Below, piece after piece: positions 1 to 6,826 of a stretch of DNA of 30,964 bases. The DNA comes from a virus. The stretch covers positions 1 through 30,964 of the IMG/VR virus record IMGVR_UViG_3300012920_000156. One strand, 5' to 3'. The notes under the pieces are model-generated. The model was not told where the DNA came from. It was given only the letters and a program-made list of their open reading frames with translations, and did no database searches. Position numbers and translations under genes: made by a program. Within the stretch, counting starts at the first letter, position 1. Every line of letters starts with the position of its first letter.

Positions 1-123
1 ATGCGGTAGCTAGAGCATAGTGCAATAGTACCATTATTGTAAAGGCGGTGCGACTCCGACCCTACCGCTCCAAAATATTATTGCAAATTCATAAAAAATT
101 AAATAAATATTAAATTACCTTAA
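1..123. repeat. Exact 123-bp terminal direct repeat, left copy (pairs with 30842-30964)
   Basis: The first 123 bases recur without mismatch as the last 123 bases. The repeat carries a tRNA-Gly-like element (3-72) and the AT-rich leader of the terminase gene. The simplest reading is that the contig is circular and the repeat is the overlap left by a de Bruijn assembler; 123 is a final k-mer size used in some metagenome assemblies. Genes flow across the junction: the Mom-like gene stops on the first base of the repeat and the terminase gene starts 22 bases after its end. A genuine short direct terminal repeat is possible but less likely. Confidence 0.97.
3..72 (+). tRNA. tRNA-Gly-like element (anticodon ACC), shortened D-arm; possibly degenerate
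   Basis: Bases 3-9 (GCGGTAG) pair perfectly with 62-68 (CTACCGC), followed by T69 and an encoded CCA (70-72). An anticodon stem CAATA/TATTG (23-27/35-39) closes a 7-base loop GTACCAT with U33, anticodon ACC and A37. A T-arm GGCGG-TGCGACT-CCGACC (44-61) forms with one bulged A. Glycine identity features are all present: G1-C72, C2-G71, G3-C70, U73, C35 and C36. Only 13 bases (10-22) separate the acceptor and anticodon stems, where about 19 are usual, and no D-stem is visible. T55 is replaced by G. ACC is an unusual Gly anticodon in bacteria. It may be a decayed tRNA, a minimal tRNA or a tRNA-like RNA processing signal. The second copy lies at 30844-30913. Confidence 0.5.
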
Positions 124-144
124 CTCAAAGGGCAAAAGAGGATT

Positions 145-450
145 ATGGCTAGACCAAAAAAATATAAAATAGATACTGAACAAGTAAAAAAATTAGCACA
201 ATTCGGATGTACAAATAAAGAAATCGGAGAGTTTTTCGGTTGTTCTGCAGATCTGATTGAAAAGAGTTATTCGGAATTTCTGATAAAAGGAAGAACAAAC
301 GGAAAAATAAGGCTCAGACAATTACAATGGTCATCAGCAGAAAAAGGAAATGTGGCTATGTTAATATTTCTAGGTAAAAATCTTTTAGGACAACAAGATA
401 AATTAGAAGAAAATCAACTAGAAACTCCTTTACCTTGGTCAAATGATTAA
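145..450 (+). CDS. Terminase small subunit
   Basis: A 101-residue protein beginning MARPKKYKID with a helix-turn-helix in its first half (about residues 12-45: KKLAQFGCTNKEIGEFFGCS), typical of small terminase subunits that bind the packaging site and present DNA to the motor. It sits directly before the large terminase subunit, as in most tailed phages. AGAGGA lies just before the ATG. The stop codon overlaps the next ATG (TAATG at 448-452), which implies translational coupling. The assignment rests on the HTH, the size and the position; there is no catalytic motif to check. A general HTH regulator is a less likely alternative. Confidence 0.85.
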   Translation: MARPKKYKIDTEQVKKLAQFGCTNKEIGEFFGCSADLIEKSYSEFLIKGRTNGKIRLRQLQWSSAEKGNVAMLIFLGKNLLGQQDKLEENQLETPLPWSND

Positions 451-1664
451 TGCCATTATCAAAACCGCAAAAGGAAGTAATATCAAATAAAGCAAGATTT
501 CGAGTTCTTATTACAGGAAGGCGTTTCGGAAAAACATTTTTAGCTATCAATGAATTGGCTAAATTTGCAAGTCAATCAAATAAAAAAGTATGGTATGTAG
601 CTCCTAGTTATCGTCAAGCTAAATCAATATGTTGGAATGATTTAAAAGATAGATTAATAAAGCATAAATGGGTTAAATCAGTAAATAATAGTGATCTTAC
701 TATCATATTAAGAAATAATTCAAGAATATCACTTAGAGGAGCAGATAACGAAAATAGCTTGCGTGGTATTGGTTTAGATTTCTTAGTGATGGACGAATTC
801 GCAGATATTCATAAGCAAGCGTGGTATGAAGTATTAAGACCGACATTATCAGATACTAAGGGACATGCACTTTTCTGTGGAAGTCCTCGTGGTTTCGGTA
901 ATTGGTCATATGATCTTTATAAATTAGGAGAAACTAATACTGATTGGAAATCTTTCAAATATACTACACTTGAAGGCGAGCAAGTCATGCAAGACGAGAT
1001 TGATCAAGCAAAAGAAGATTTAGATATGCGAACCTTTCAGCAAGAATATGAAGCGACTTTCGTAAATTATTCTGGAATGATTTATTATAATTTTGATAGA
1101 GAAAAAAACTTAATTGATAAATTTACAAATAGACAATCAACTTTGCATATAGGATTAGATTTCAATGTAGACCCTATGTGTGCAGTTGTTTCTGTAATAG
1201 AAAATGATATTATTATTGTTATAGATGAAATACAAATCTATAGTAGTAATACAAATGAAATGTGCGACGAGATAAAAACAAGATATAAAAATAAAATAGT
1301 GGTTTATCCTGACCCAAGTGCAAGACAAAGAAAAACATCTGCTGGTGGTTTAACTGATTTGGCTATTCTTAAAAATGCAGGCTTTGAAGTAAAGTCAAGA
1401 AATACAGCACCTTTAGTAAGAGATAGAATTAATGCAGTGAATTCAAAACTAAAAAATGTAAATGGTAAAAATAGTTTGTTCATTCTAAATAGTTGCAAAA
1501 ATGTAATAAAAAGCATAGAAAGACAAATATACAAAGAAGGAACACATATACCAGATAAAGAAAGTGGCTATGATCATATGAACGATGCATTAGGATATAT
1601 GATAGAATATAATTATCCTCTAAAAAGAAATTTTGTTACTAGTCCTCCTAGAAGGTGGAGTTGA
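450..1664 (+). CDS. terL: Terminase large subunit (packaging ATPase-nuclease)
   Basis: A 404-residue packaging motor. N-terminal ATPase: Walker A GRRFGKT at residues 23-29, Walker B LVMDE at 112-116, and a coupling-type motif CGSPRG around 143-148. C-terminal RNase H-fold nuclease: acidic residues D237 (GLDFN), D288 (YPDPS) and D375/D379 (DHMNDALGY), the usual spacing for headful-type terminases. It translocates genomic DNA through the portal and cuts the concatemer. The start overlaps the small-subunit stop (TAATG), and its TGA overlaps the portal ATG. Length is normal to slightly short for the family. No frameshift or missing catalytic residue is seen. Confidence 0.96.
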   Translation: MPLSKPQKEVISNKARFRVLITGRRFGKTFLAINELAKFASQSNKKVWYVAPSYRQAKSICWNDLKDRLIKHKWVKSVNNSDLTIILRNNSRISLRGADNENSLRGIGLDFLVMDEFADIHKQAWYEVLRPTLSDTKGHALFCGSPRGFGNWSYDLYKLGETNTDWKSFKYTTLEGEQVMQDEIDQAKEDLDMRTFQQEYEATFVNYSGMIYYNFDREKNLIDKFTNRQSTLHIGLDFNVDPMCAVVSVIENDIIIVIDEIQIYSSNTNEMCDEIKTRYKNKIVVYPDPSARQRKTSAGGLTDLAILKNAGFEVKSRNTAPLVRDRINAVNSKLKNVNGKNSLFILNSCKNVIKSIERQIYKEGTHIPDKESGYDHMNDALGYMIEYNYPLKRNFVTSPPRRWS

Positions 1665-3094
1665 TGAACAGAGAATTCTTACAAAAAAAACACCCACTAT
1701 GGCATGCAAATATTTCTAATTGGGAATTTTATATTCGTAGTTATCTTGGTGGAAATGATTATAAAAATGGATATTATTTACATAGATATATTTTAGAAAG
1801 TCCTGAAGAATACGATCAAAGAATTAGACATACTCCATTAGATAATCACTGTAAAAATGTTGTTCAAATCTATACAAGTTTTTTATGGCGAGTTCCTCCG
1901 ACTAGAGATTATGGAACACTTGATGGCGACCCACAATTAGAATCTTTTTTAGCTGATGCAGATTTAGACGGAAGAAGTTTTGATACTGTTATGCGAGAAG
2001 TTCAAATGAATGCAAGTATCTATGGAAACTGTTGGGTTATTATTGATAAGCCACAGACAAATGCAAAGACTAGAGCAGAAGAATTACAACAAGACATAAG
2101 ACCTTACATGTCAATTTATACTCCAGAAAATATCGTCAACTGGAATTATAGAAGAGCTGCAAGTGGTAGATTTTATTTAGATATGTTACTTGTAGTAGAA
2201 GATATAAACGCAGATAGAGCTATTCTAAAATTATTTACAGAAGAGTCTATAATGACATATGAAGTTGACGATTACGATAAAGAATATGCAGACGGTGATG
2301 CAAAACTTCTTGAAGAAGTTCCTAATCCAATAGGAAAGATTCCTGCAGTCAATGTTTATAATTTAAGAGGTAATAAACGACCAATCGGCATAAGTGATTT
2401 GGCAGATGTTGCATTTTTACAACAGTCTATCTACAACGACTACTCAGAAAAAGAACAACTAATTAGATTAGCTAACCACCCTAGCTTAGTAAAGACTCCT
2501 AATGTCGAAGCCAGCGCAGGTGCTGGTTCTATCATAGAAATACCAGAAGATTTACAATCAGATTTGAAACCCTACATTATTCAACCAAGCGGTCAAAATT
2601 TAGACGGAATAATGAAATGCATTCAAAATAAAGTTGATGCAATAGATCGTATCACTCACATGGGTTCAGTAAGAGCAACAGGAACTCAGATAGCAAGTGG
2701 CATTGCACTTCAGACAGAATTTCAGCTTTTAAATGCTCGGTTATCCGAGAAAGCTGATTATTTAGAAAATGCAGAAGATCACATTTGGTCTTTGTTCGCT
2801 AAATGGCAAGATAGAGATTGGGACGGTTCAGTAGATTATCCAGATACTTTTGACATAAGAGATTGGGCTAATGATCTTCAATATTTACAAATGGCTAAAG
2901 CTAGTGGAATCAAATCTGAAACATTTAACAAAGAATTAGATAAACAAATAGCTGAAGCTGTCATTGATGATAATGAAACTATTAAAACTATTAATGATGA
3001 AATAGATTCAACAAGAACAGTTAGAGGACAATTTCAAACAACAGAAGTAGAAGGACAAACAGTCGGTGGCGAAGAAGAAGAAGAAGAAAGTTAG
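1664..3094 (+). CDS. Portal protein
   Basis: A 476-residue portal protein forming the dodecameric vertex ring for DNA passage. Support: position after the large terminase and before a MuF-like protein, length typical for SPP1 gp6-type portals, and a portal-like sequence with aromatic-rich N-terminus (LWHANISNWEFYIRSYLGG) and a long helical C-terminal half. The reading frame is open from a GTG at 1655, but ATG 1664 is preferred: it overlaps the terL stop (TGATG) and follows AGGTGGAG at the right distance. The C-terminus is very acidic (GGEEEEEES), because a GAA repeat also encodes the poly-Lys start of the next gene in another frame. Confidence 0.9.
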   Translation: MNREFLQKKHPLWHANISNWEFYIRSYLGGNDYKNGYYLHRYILESPEEYDQRIRHTPLDNHCKNVVQIYTSFLWRVPPTRDYGTLDGDPQLESFLADADLDGRSFDTVMREVQMNASIYGNCWVIIDKPQTNAKTRAEELQQDIRPYMSIYTPENIVNWNYRRAASGRFYLDMLLVVEDINADRAILKLFTEESIMTYEVDDYDKEYADGDAKLLEEVPNPIGKIPAVNVYNLRGNKRPIGISDLADVAFLQQSIYNDYSEKEQLIRLANHPSLVKTPNVEASAGAGSIIEIPEDLQSDLKPYIIQPSGQNLDGIMKCIQNKVDAIDRITHMGSVRATGTQIASGIALQTEFQLLNARLSEKADYLENAEDHIWSLFAKWQDRDWDGSVDYPDTFDIRDWANDLQYLQMAKASGIKSETFNKELDKQIAEAVIDDNETIKTINDEIDSTRTVRGQFQTTEVEGQTVGGEEEEEES

Positions 3095-3260
3095 AAAAGT
3101 AGCAAGAGATAAAGAAACAAATGTTCCTAAAAAATATTTGTCAGGTCTCAAAGGTTCAAAGAAAGTAAGACGAGCAAATCTTATCAAACAAGTAAGTAGT
3201 TTATACAGATCTGGTGCTAGAATACCTTTATCGTTACTTAGAAGCAGGACAAAATCATAA
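3066..3260 (+). CDS. Tiny basic protein 1 of head cluster (64 aa)
   Basis: Starts with GTG inside the 3' end of the portal gene (29-nt overlap) and ends in a TAATG overlap with the next gene. The product opens MAKKKKKKVRKVARDK and continues with a conserved-looking core (KKYLSGLKGSKKVRRANLIK, then YRSGARIPLSLLRSR). It is strongly positive and has few acidic residues. I do not recognise a named family; similar small basic proteins occur in marine viruses. An upstream AGAAGGA fits a ribosome site about 11 bases before GTG. The role is unknown. Position beside head genes would suit a virion DNA-binding or packaged protein, which is inference. Confidence 0.75.
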   Translation: MAKKKKKKVRKVARDKETNVPKKYLSGLKGSKKVRRANLIKQVSSLYRSGARIPLSLLRSRTKS

Positions 3261-3529
3261 TGGCTAGTAAATTTAGAAAAGCATTATCAGCATCAACAGT
3301 TGCAACTTTAAAAAGAAAAGCAAAGAAATCAAAGTTATTTAATCTAGCTGATTTAAAAGCTTCTTATCGTAGAGGTCAAGGTGCATTTTTATCTGGTGGT
3401 AGTCGTAGAGGAATACCTATGAATGCATGGGCTATGGCTAGAGTAAATAAATTAATTAGTCGTGGTCGTAGTGGTACATTTGATACAGATATTATTAGAA
3501 GAGCAAGCAAACGAAAAAGAAAAAAATAA
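3260..3529 (+). CDS. Tiny basic protein 2 of head cluster (89 aa)
   Basis: An 89-residue basic protein coupled by TAATG on both sides. The central part (FNLADLKASYRRGQGAFLSG, then SRRGIPMNAWAMARVNKLIS) looks like a compact conserved domain seen in small phage proteins of unknown function, and the C-terminus is a charged tail (RRASKRKRKK). No signal peptide or TM segment. The order portal - basic cluster - MuF implies late expression with head proteins. Function is not assignable from sequence; nucleic-acid contact is plausible from its charge. Confidence 0.8.
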   Translation: MASKFRKALSASTVATLKRKAKKSKLFNLADLKASYRRGQGAFLSGGSRRGIPMNAWAMARVNKLISRGRSGTFDTDIIRRASKRKRKK

Positions 3530-3660
3530 TGGTAGCAAAACTTTCAACAATTAGAGAAAAAATTAGAAAAGGAAAAAAATTAGGATTTAGTGAAAGAGCT
3601 AGAGCAGTCGCTAGAGGAATATTACCTTCAAAAGCAAAAAAGAAAAAAAAGAAAAGATAA
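3529..3660 (+). CDS. Tiny basic protein 3 of head cluster (43 aa)
   Basis: A 43-residue reading frame, MVAKLSTIREKIRKGKKLGF to the tail SKAKKKKKKR. It is joined to both neighbours by TAATG overlaps, which is the main evidence that so short a frame is translated. Basic residues are over a third of the protein, mostly in an all-Lys/Arg tail. The A/G-rich tail codons also form a purine-rich tract just before the next ATG. No known family recognised. Confidence 0.7.
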   Translation: MVAKLSTIREKIRKGKKLGFSERARAVARGILPSKAKKKKKKR

Positions 3661-3800
3661 TGCCTTTAATCAAAGGTTATAGTAGAAGATCAATAAATAA
3701 AAATATAAAAACAGAAATGCGTTCTGGTAAATCTAGAAAACAAGCAGTAGCGATAGCTTTATCAGTAGCAAAGAAAGCAAAAAAAAGGAAAAAAAGATAA
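3660..3800 (+). CDS. Tiny basic protein 4 of head cluster, DUF6496-like (46 aa)
   Basis: A 46-residue protein containing KGYSRRSINKNIKTEMRSGK followed by SRKQAVAIALSVAKKAKKRK. The pattern 'KxExxxGK-xxKQAVAIALSxA' resembles the DUF6496 family of small phage and bacterial proteins of unknown function. It starts and ends in TAATG overlaps. The C-terminal Lys/Arg tail is encoded by an A/G-rich tract preceding the next start. Family membership is recalled from motif shape and should be tested with a profile search. Confidence 0.75.
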   Translation: MPLIKGYSRRSINKNIKTEMRSGKSRKQAVAIALSVAKKAKKRKKR

Positions 3801-4078
3801 TGGCTACATATCAAGGTAGAAAAGTCACATTAGGAAAACCATTTCGTACGCCAGGTCAAAGAAAAAAATTTGCAGTTTATGTAAAAGATAAAAAAACTAA
3901 CAATGTGAAGAAAGTCAGATTTGGCGACCCAAACATGTCAATCAAAAAAAATATACCAGCAAGACAAAGATCATTTCTTGCAAGAATGGGAGGAGTACTC
4001 AAACAAGTCAAAGGACAGAAAACACTTTCGCCAGCATATTGGTCAATAAGAGCATGGAAGAAAAACTTCCCATTATAA
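3800..4078 (+). CDS. Small basic protein 5 of head cluster (92 aa)
   Basis: A 92-residue basic protein: MATYQGRKVTLGKPFRTPGQ, a KKFAVYVKDKKTNNVKKVRF strand pair, then GDPNMSIKKNIPARQRSFLA and a C-terminal PAYWSIRAWKK. The GDPNM-x-I-(K/R)3...R-x-SF...YW pattern recurs in small basic proteins, and in tails of larger ones, of many marine phages; function is unknown. The usual Cys/His positions of longer homologues appear absent here. Last member of the array; the MuF-like gene begins 3 bases after its stop. Confidence 0.8.
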   Translation: MATYQGRKVTLGKPFRTPGQRKKFAVYVKDKKTNNVKKVRFGDPNMSIKKNIPARQRSFLARMGGVLKQVKGQKTLSPAYWSIRAWKKNFPL

Positions 4079-4081
4079 TTT

Positions 4082-4987
4082 ATGTCAAAAATTTTAGATC
4101 AACTATCTGATCAACATGAACAAAGAATAATAGAAACTTTATATCGTTTAGAGGACGATATTATAAAAGAAATAACTAGAGCTACTGGTGGTAATCTAGA
4201 TATTGAAACAAGAATAGCAATACAACTACAACCAAAACTTAGAGCTTCAATAGAAGAAAATTTTCTTAATGAAGCAGATTTAATAATTAATGAAGAATAT
4301 AATAAAATAGCAAAAGATGTTTTAGATGCATTTGGCGAAATGCCTATTCCTGCTAAATTTAAAAATCTTACAGAAGTTGATTTAAGAACTATTAATGCAT
4401 TAAAATATCAAGCATTTGCAGGGTTTGAAGATATTGCTGAAAGATTCTTAAAAGTAATAAATGATGAAGTTTATCAAAGTATCATAGCTGGTCGTCCTTT
4501 TGATGATATGGTCAAGAATATTAGATCACATATAAACGGAGTATATCAAAGATCAGATATGAGCAAGATCAATGAATTAGTTGATTTTATTAATGAAAAT
4601 AAATTTGATGCATCTAAAAAAGCACAAATAGAAGAAGCAATTAGAAAACTACATACAGAATATGCGGCTGACCGAGCAGGTAATAATTTACGAAGATACG
4701 CAAGTCAAATAGCTCACGATTCAGTAATGCAGTTTCATGGACAATTTACAGTAAAGAAGGCAAAAGAGAGTGGACTTAATCATTTTACCTACACGGGAAC
4801 ATTGGTTCGTGACTCTAGACCTTTCTGTGTAAATATGCTAAACAAAACATTAACCGAAACTGAAATTCGGGATATTTGGAATAATAGACCATGGAAAGGA
4901 AAATCGCCCGGTGACCCATTTATTGTTCGAGGAGGATATAGATGTCGTCACACATGGTTACCAACTAACCCAGAATGGAATATATAA
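4082..4987 (+). CDS. MuF/SPP1 gp7-like minor head protein
   Basis: A 301-residue protein, mostly helical in its first 190 residues, with a C-terminal Mu F-type domain: SQIAHDSVMQFHGQFTVKKA, TYTGTLVRDSRPFCVNMLNK, then IRGGYRCRHTW-like ending (VRGGYRCRHTWLPTNPEW). The RDSRPFC...GGYRCRH signature is characteristic of phage head morphogenesis proteins that bind the portal and enter the capsid in few copies. Gene order portal - MuF - scaffold - capsid matches SPP1-like head modules. A GGGAG site precedes the next gene. Confidence 0.88.
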   Translation: MSKILDQLSDQHEQRIIETLYRLEDDIIKEITRATGGNLDIETRIAIQLQPKLRASIEENFLNEADLIINEEYNKIAKDVLDAFGEMPIPAKFKNLTEVDLRTINALKYQAFAGFEDIAERFLKVINDEVYQSIIAGRPFDDMVKNIRSHINGVYQRSDMSKINELVDFINENKFDASKKAQIEEAIRKLHTEYAADRAGNNLRRYASQIAHDSVMQFHGQFTVKKAKESGLNHFTYTGTLVRDSRPFCVNMLNKTLTETEIRDIWNNRPWKGKSPGDPFIVRGGYRCRHTWLPTNPEWNI

Positions 4988-5000
4988 CAGGGAGTATTAA

Positions 5001-5717
5001 ATGGCTGAAGAAAATAAAGTAGAACAAACTACGGAAACTGTGGTTGAAGAGCAACCAAAAGAAGAAACAAAAGAAACTGTAAATGGTAATTCTTTTAGTG
5101 AAGAAGATGTCAACAATATAGTCAAACAACGATTGGCTAAAGAGAGAGCTTCAATATATAAAAAATTAGATGTTGAAGATTTAGATACTGCAATCAATGC
5201 AGTCAAATTGACTAGAGAAGCAGAAGAAAAACAAAAAATACAAAAAGGCGAGTTTGAACAAATACTCAAAGAGAAATCGGAAGAGTATAGCAAAAAGATT
5301 GGAACTTTAGAAAGTGAACTTAAAGATATTAAAATTAATAAGGCATTGCTTTCTTCAGCTTCAAAAAATCGTGCTATCAATCCAGATCAAGTAGTTGAAT
5401 TATTGAAGAATAATATAAAGCTAAGTGATTCTGGAAGTGTAGAAATACTTGATAAAAATAATATAGCACGATATAACAGCAAAGGGGAGCTTTTGACGAC
5501 TGACGAGTTCGTTCAAGAGTTTTTAACACAGAACCCTCACTTTGTTACTGCTACTCCTAGTGGTAGTGGCTCAGTGTCAAATGTGGATAGGACAGAGCTC
5601 AATAAACCTTTAAATTTGAGTGATTTAAATATGAATAATCCTGACGACAGGAAGAAGTATGCTAAATACAGACAGCAAAGAGATTCAAGTCCGACGGTTA
5701 TTAATAACAAAACATAA
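5001..5717 (+). CDS. Capsid scaffolding protein
   Basis: A 238-residue, highly charged protein directly before the major capsid gene. It has an acidic, disordered start (VEEQPKEETKETVNG), a long predicted coiled coil at about residues 70-120 (REAEEKQKIQKGEFEQILKE, KSEEYSKKIGTLESELKDIK), and a C-terminal segment with DRKKYAKYRQQ. This composition and position match gp20/SPP1 gp11-type scaffolds, which guide procapsid assembly and are then lost. GGGAGT before the ATG is a good ribosome site. No protease motif is present, so a fused maturation protease is unlikely. Confidence 0.85.
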   Translation: MAEENKVEQTTETVVEEQPKEETKETVNGNSFSEEDVNNIVKQRLAKERASIYKKLDVEDLDTAINAVKLTREAEEKQKIQKGEFEQILKEKSEEYSKKIGTLESELKDIKINKALLSSASKNRAINPDQVVELLKNNIKLSDSGSVEILDKNNIARYNSKGELLTTDEFVQEFLTQNPHFVTATPSGSGSVSNVDRTELNKPLNLSDLNMNNPDDRKKYAKYRQQRDSSPTVINNKT

Positions 5718-5738
5718 CCATTAAAGAGGAGTTAAAAA

Positions 5739-6578
5739 ATGGCTAATGAAACGACCAGCTCAACCATCTCAGAATTATACACAGAGATTGTTGCAGAAGC
5801 ATTGTTCGTAGCTAGCGAGCAATCTATAATGAGAGGTCTTGTCCGAAACTACACTATTGCAGGTGGAGGTAAATCAGTTGAAGTACCGATTTATTCAACA
5901 GTAAGTGCTGCAGCAGTTAGTGAGGCTTCAGACCTATCAAACACGGCAGTCAATCCATCTTCGGTAACTATAACAGCATCCGAAGTGGGAGTTATGACAA
6001 CACTCACAGACCTTGCCAGAAATTCAGCATCTAGAAATGTAGCAGCTGATATAGGTAGATTATTTGGAGAAGGTATTGCAACTAAGATCGATTCTGATCT
6101 TGCAGCTTTATTTTCTGGATTCTCTACTGAAAAAGGTCCCGGAGCAGGTTCAGAGCTAACCGTTCAAGATTTATTTGAATGTGCGGCTGAACTAAAAACT
6201 AACAAAGCACCTGGTCCATACTACGGTGTATTCCACCCTAAACAAATTTTCAATGTCAAAAAATCTTTGACAAATACATTTGTTGGTAGAGATACAGAAC
6301 TATCAAACGAAGCTATGAGAACTGGCTTTGTAGGAACTGTTGCAGGTATTCAATTATTTGAAACTTCAAACATTTCAGTTGACGGTTCAGACGATTCTAT
6401 CGGAGGAGTATTCTCACAAGATGCTTTAGGTTTAGCAATGATGCAAGACTTAAAAATTGAAACACAAAGAGATGCATCGCTAAGAGCAGATGAAATTGTT
6501 GCGACTGCAGTATTCGGTGTTGGTGAGCTTCACGATACTTATGGAGTAAAACTAACAGCAGATACAGTTGCGGCTTAG
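5739..6578 (+). CDS. Major capsid protein (HK97-fold)
   Basis: A 279-residue protein following the scaffold gene, with the strongest ribosome site in the region (AAAGAGGAG) and a hairpin terminator just downstream, as expected for the most abundant virion protein. The sequence is Ala/Ser/Thr/Val-rich with an N-terminal helix (ELYTEIVAEALFVASEQSIM), an E-loop-like strand pair (GGGKSVEVPIYSTVSAAAVS) and an A-domain-like C-terminus (LRADEIVATAVFGVGELHDT). It resembles coat proteins of marine siphoviruses and podoviruses. No N-terminal delta domain is seen, consistent with a separate scaffold. Confidence 0.9.
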   Translation: MANETTSSTISELYTEIVAEALFVASEQSIMRGLVRNYTIAGGGKSVEVPIYSTVSAAAVSEASDLSNTAVNPSSVTITASEVGVMTTLTDLARNSASRNVAADIGRLFGEGIATKIDSDLAALFSGFSTEKGPGAGSELTVQDLFECAAELKTNKAPGPYYGVFHPKQIFNVKKSLTNTFVGRDTELSNEAMRTGFVGTVAGIQLFETSNISVDGSDDSIGGVFSQDALGLAMMQDLKIETQRDASLRADEIVATAVFGVGELHDTYGVKLTADTVAA

Positions 6579-6590
6579 TAAAAATAATAT

Positions 6591-6615
6591 TAAGGGGTGG
6601 TCAATCCGCCCCTTA
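6591..6615 (+). terminator. GC-rich hairpin after the capsid gene
   Basis: TAAGGGGTGG (6591-6600) pairs with CCGCCCCTTA (6606-6615): ten pairs with one G-T and a 5-base loop TCAAT. It stands out in an AT-rich genome and is followed by TTTGATAT, a weak U-tract. It probably terminates part of the transcription, raising capsid mRNA relative to the connector and tail genes downstream, which share the strand and lack an obvious promoter of their own. Confidence 0.85.
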
Positions 6616-6631
6616 TTTGATATAAAAAATT

Positions 6632-6826
6632 ATGAGTATAGAAACAGTAAAACTTTTTAATAAAAAAGGCGAAGTTATTGAAAGATATAAACACGACTAT
6701 GAAAACAATATTGAAAGATTCAATATGCGTGGTTGGTCTTTACAAAATGATAAAACTGTAAAAACTGAAACAGTTGAAGCTAAAAAAGTTATTAAAAAAG
6801 TTAAGAAAAATAAAACTAAAAAATAA
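6632..6826 (+). CDS. Small hypothetical protein (64 aa)
   Basis: A 64-residue protein, MSIETVKLFNKKGEVIERYK..., with a short beta-like start and a Lys-rich C-terminal tail (KKVIKKVKKNKTKK). It is the first gene after the capsid terminator and is coupled by TAATG to the connector gene. Small proteins at this place sometimes act in head completion, but nothing in the sequence proves that. The A-rich tail codons lie in the translation-initiation region of the next gene, as in the basic-protein cluster. Confidence 0.7.
   Translation: MSIETVKLFNKKGEVIERYKHDYENNIERFNMRGWSLQNDKTVKTETVEAKKVIKKVKKNKTKK

Noticed and set aside
1-123. Terminal repeat with tRNA-like sequence as an integration (att) site
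   Set aside because: No integrase, excisionase or repressor was found, and both copies are the same locus on a circular map.
1655-1663. Upstream GTG/TTG starts for the portal gene
   Set aside because: ATG 1664 overlaps the terminase stop and stands at a better distance from AGGTGGAG; the upstream codons lie within that ribosome site.
3529-3800. Possibility that the A-rich small frames are one gene broken by frameshifts
   Set aside because: Each frame has its own ATG exactly at the stop of the previous one and a distinct core sequence, so separate coupled genes explain the pattern better.
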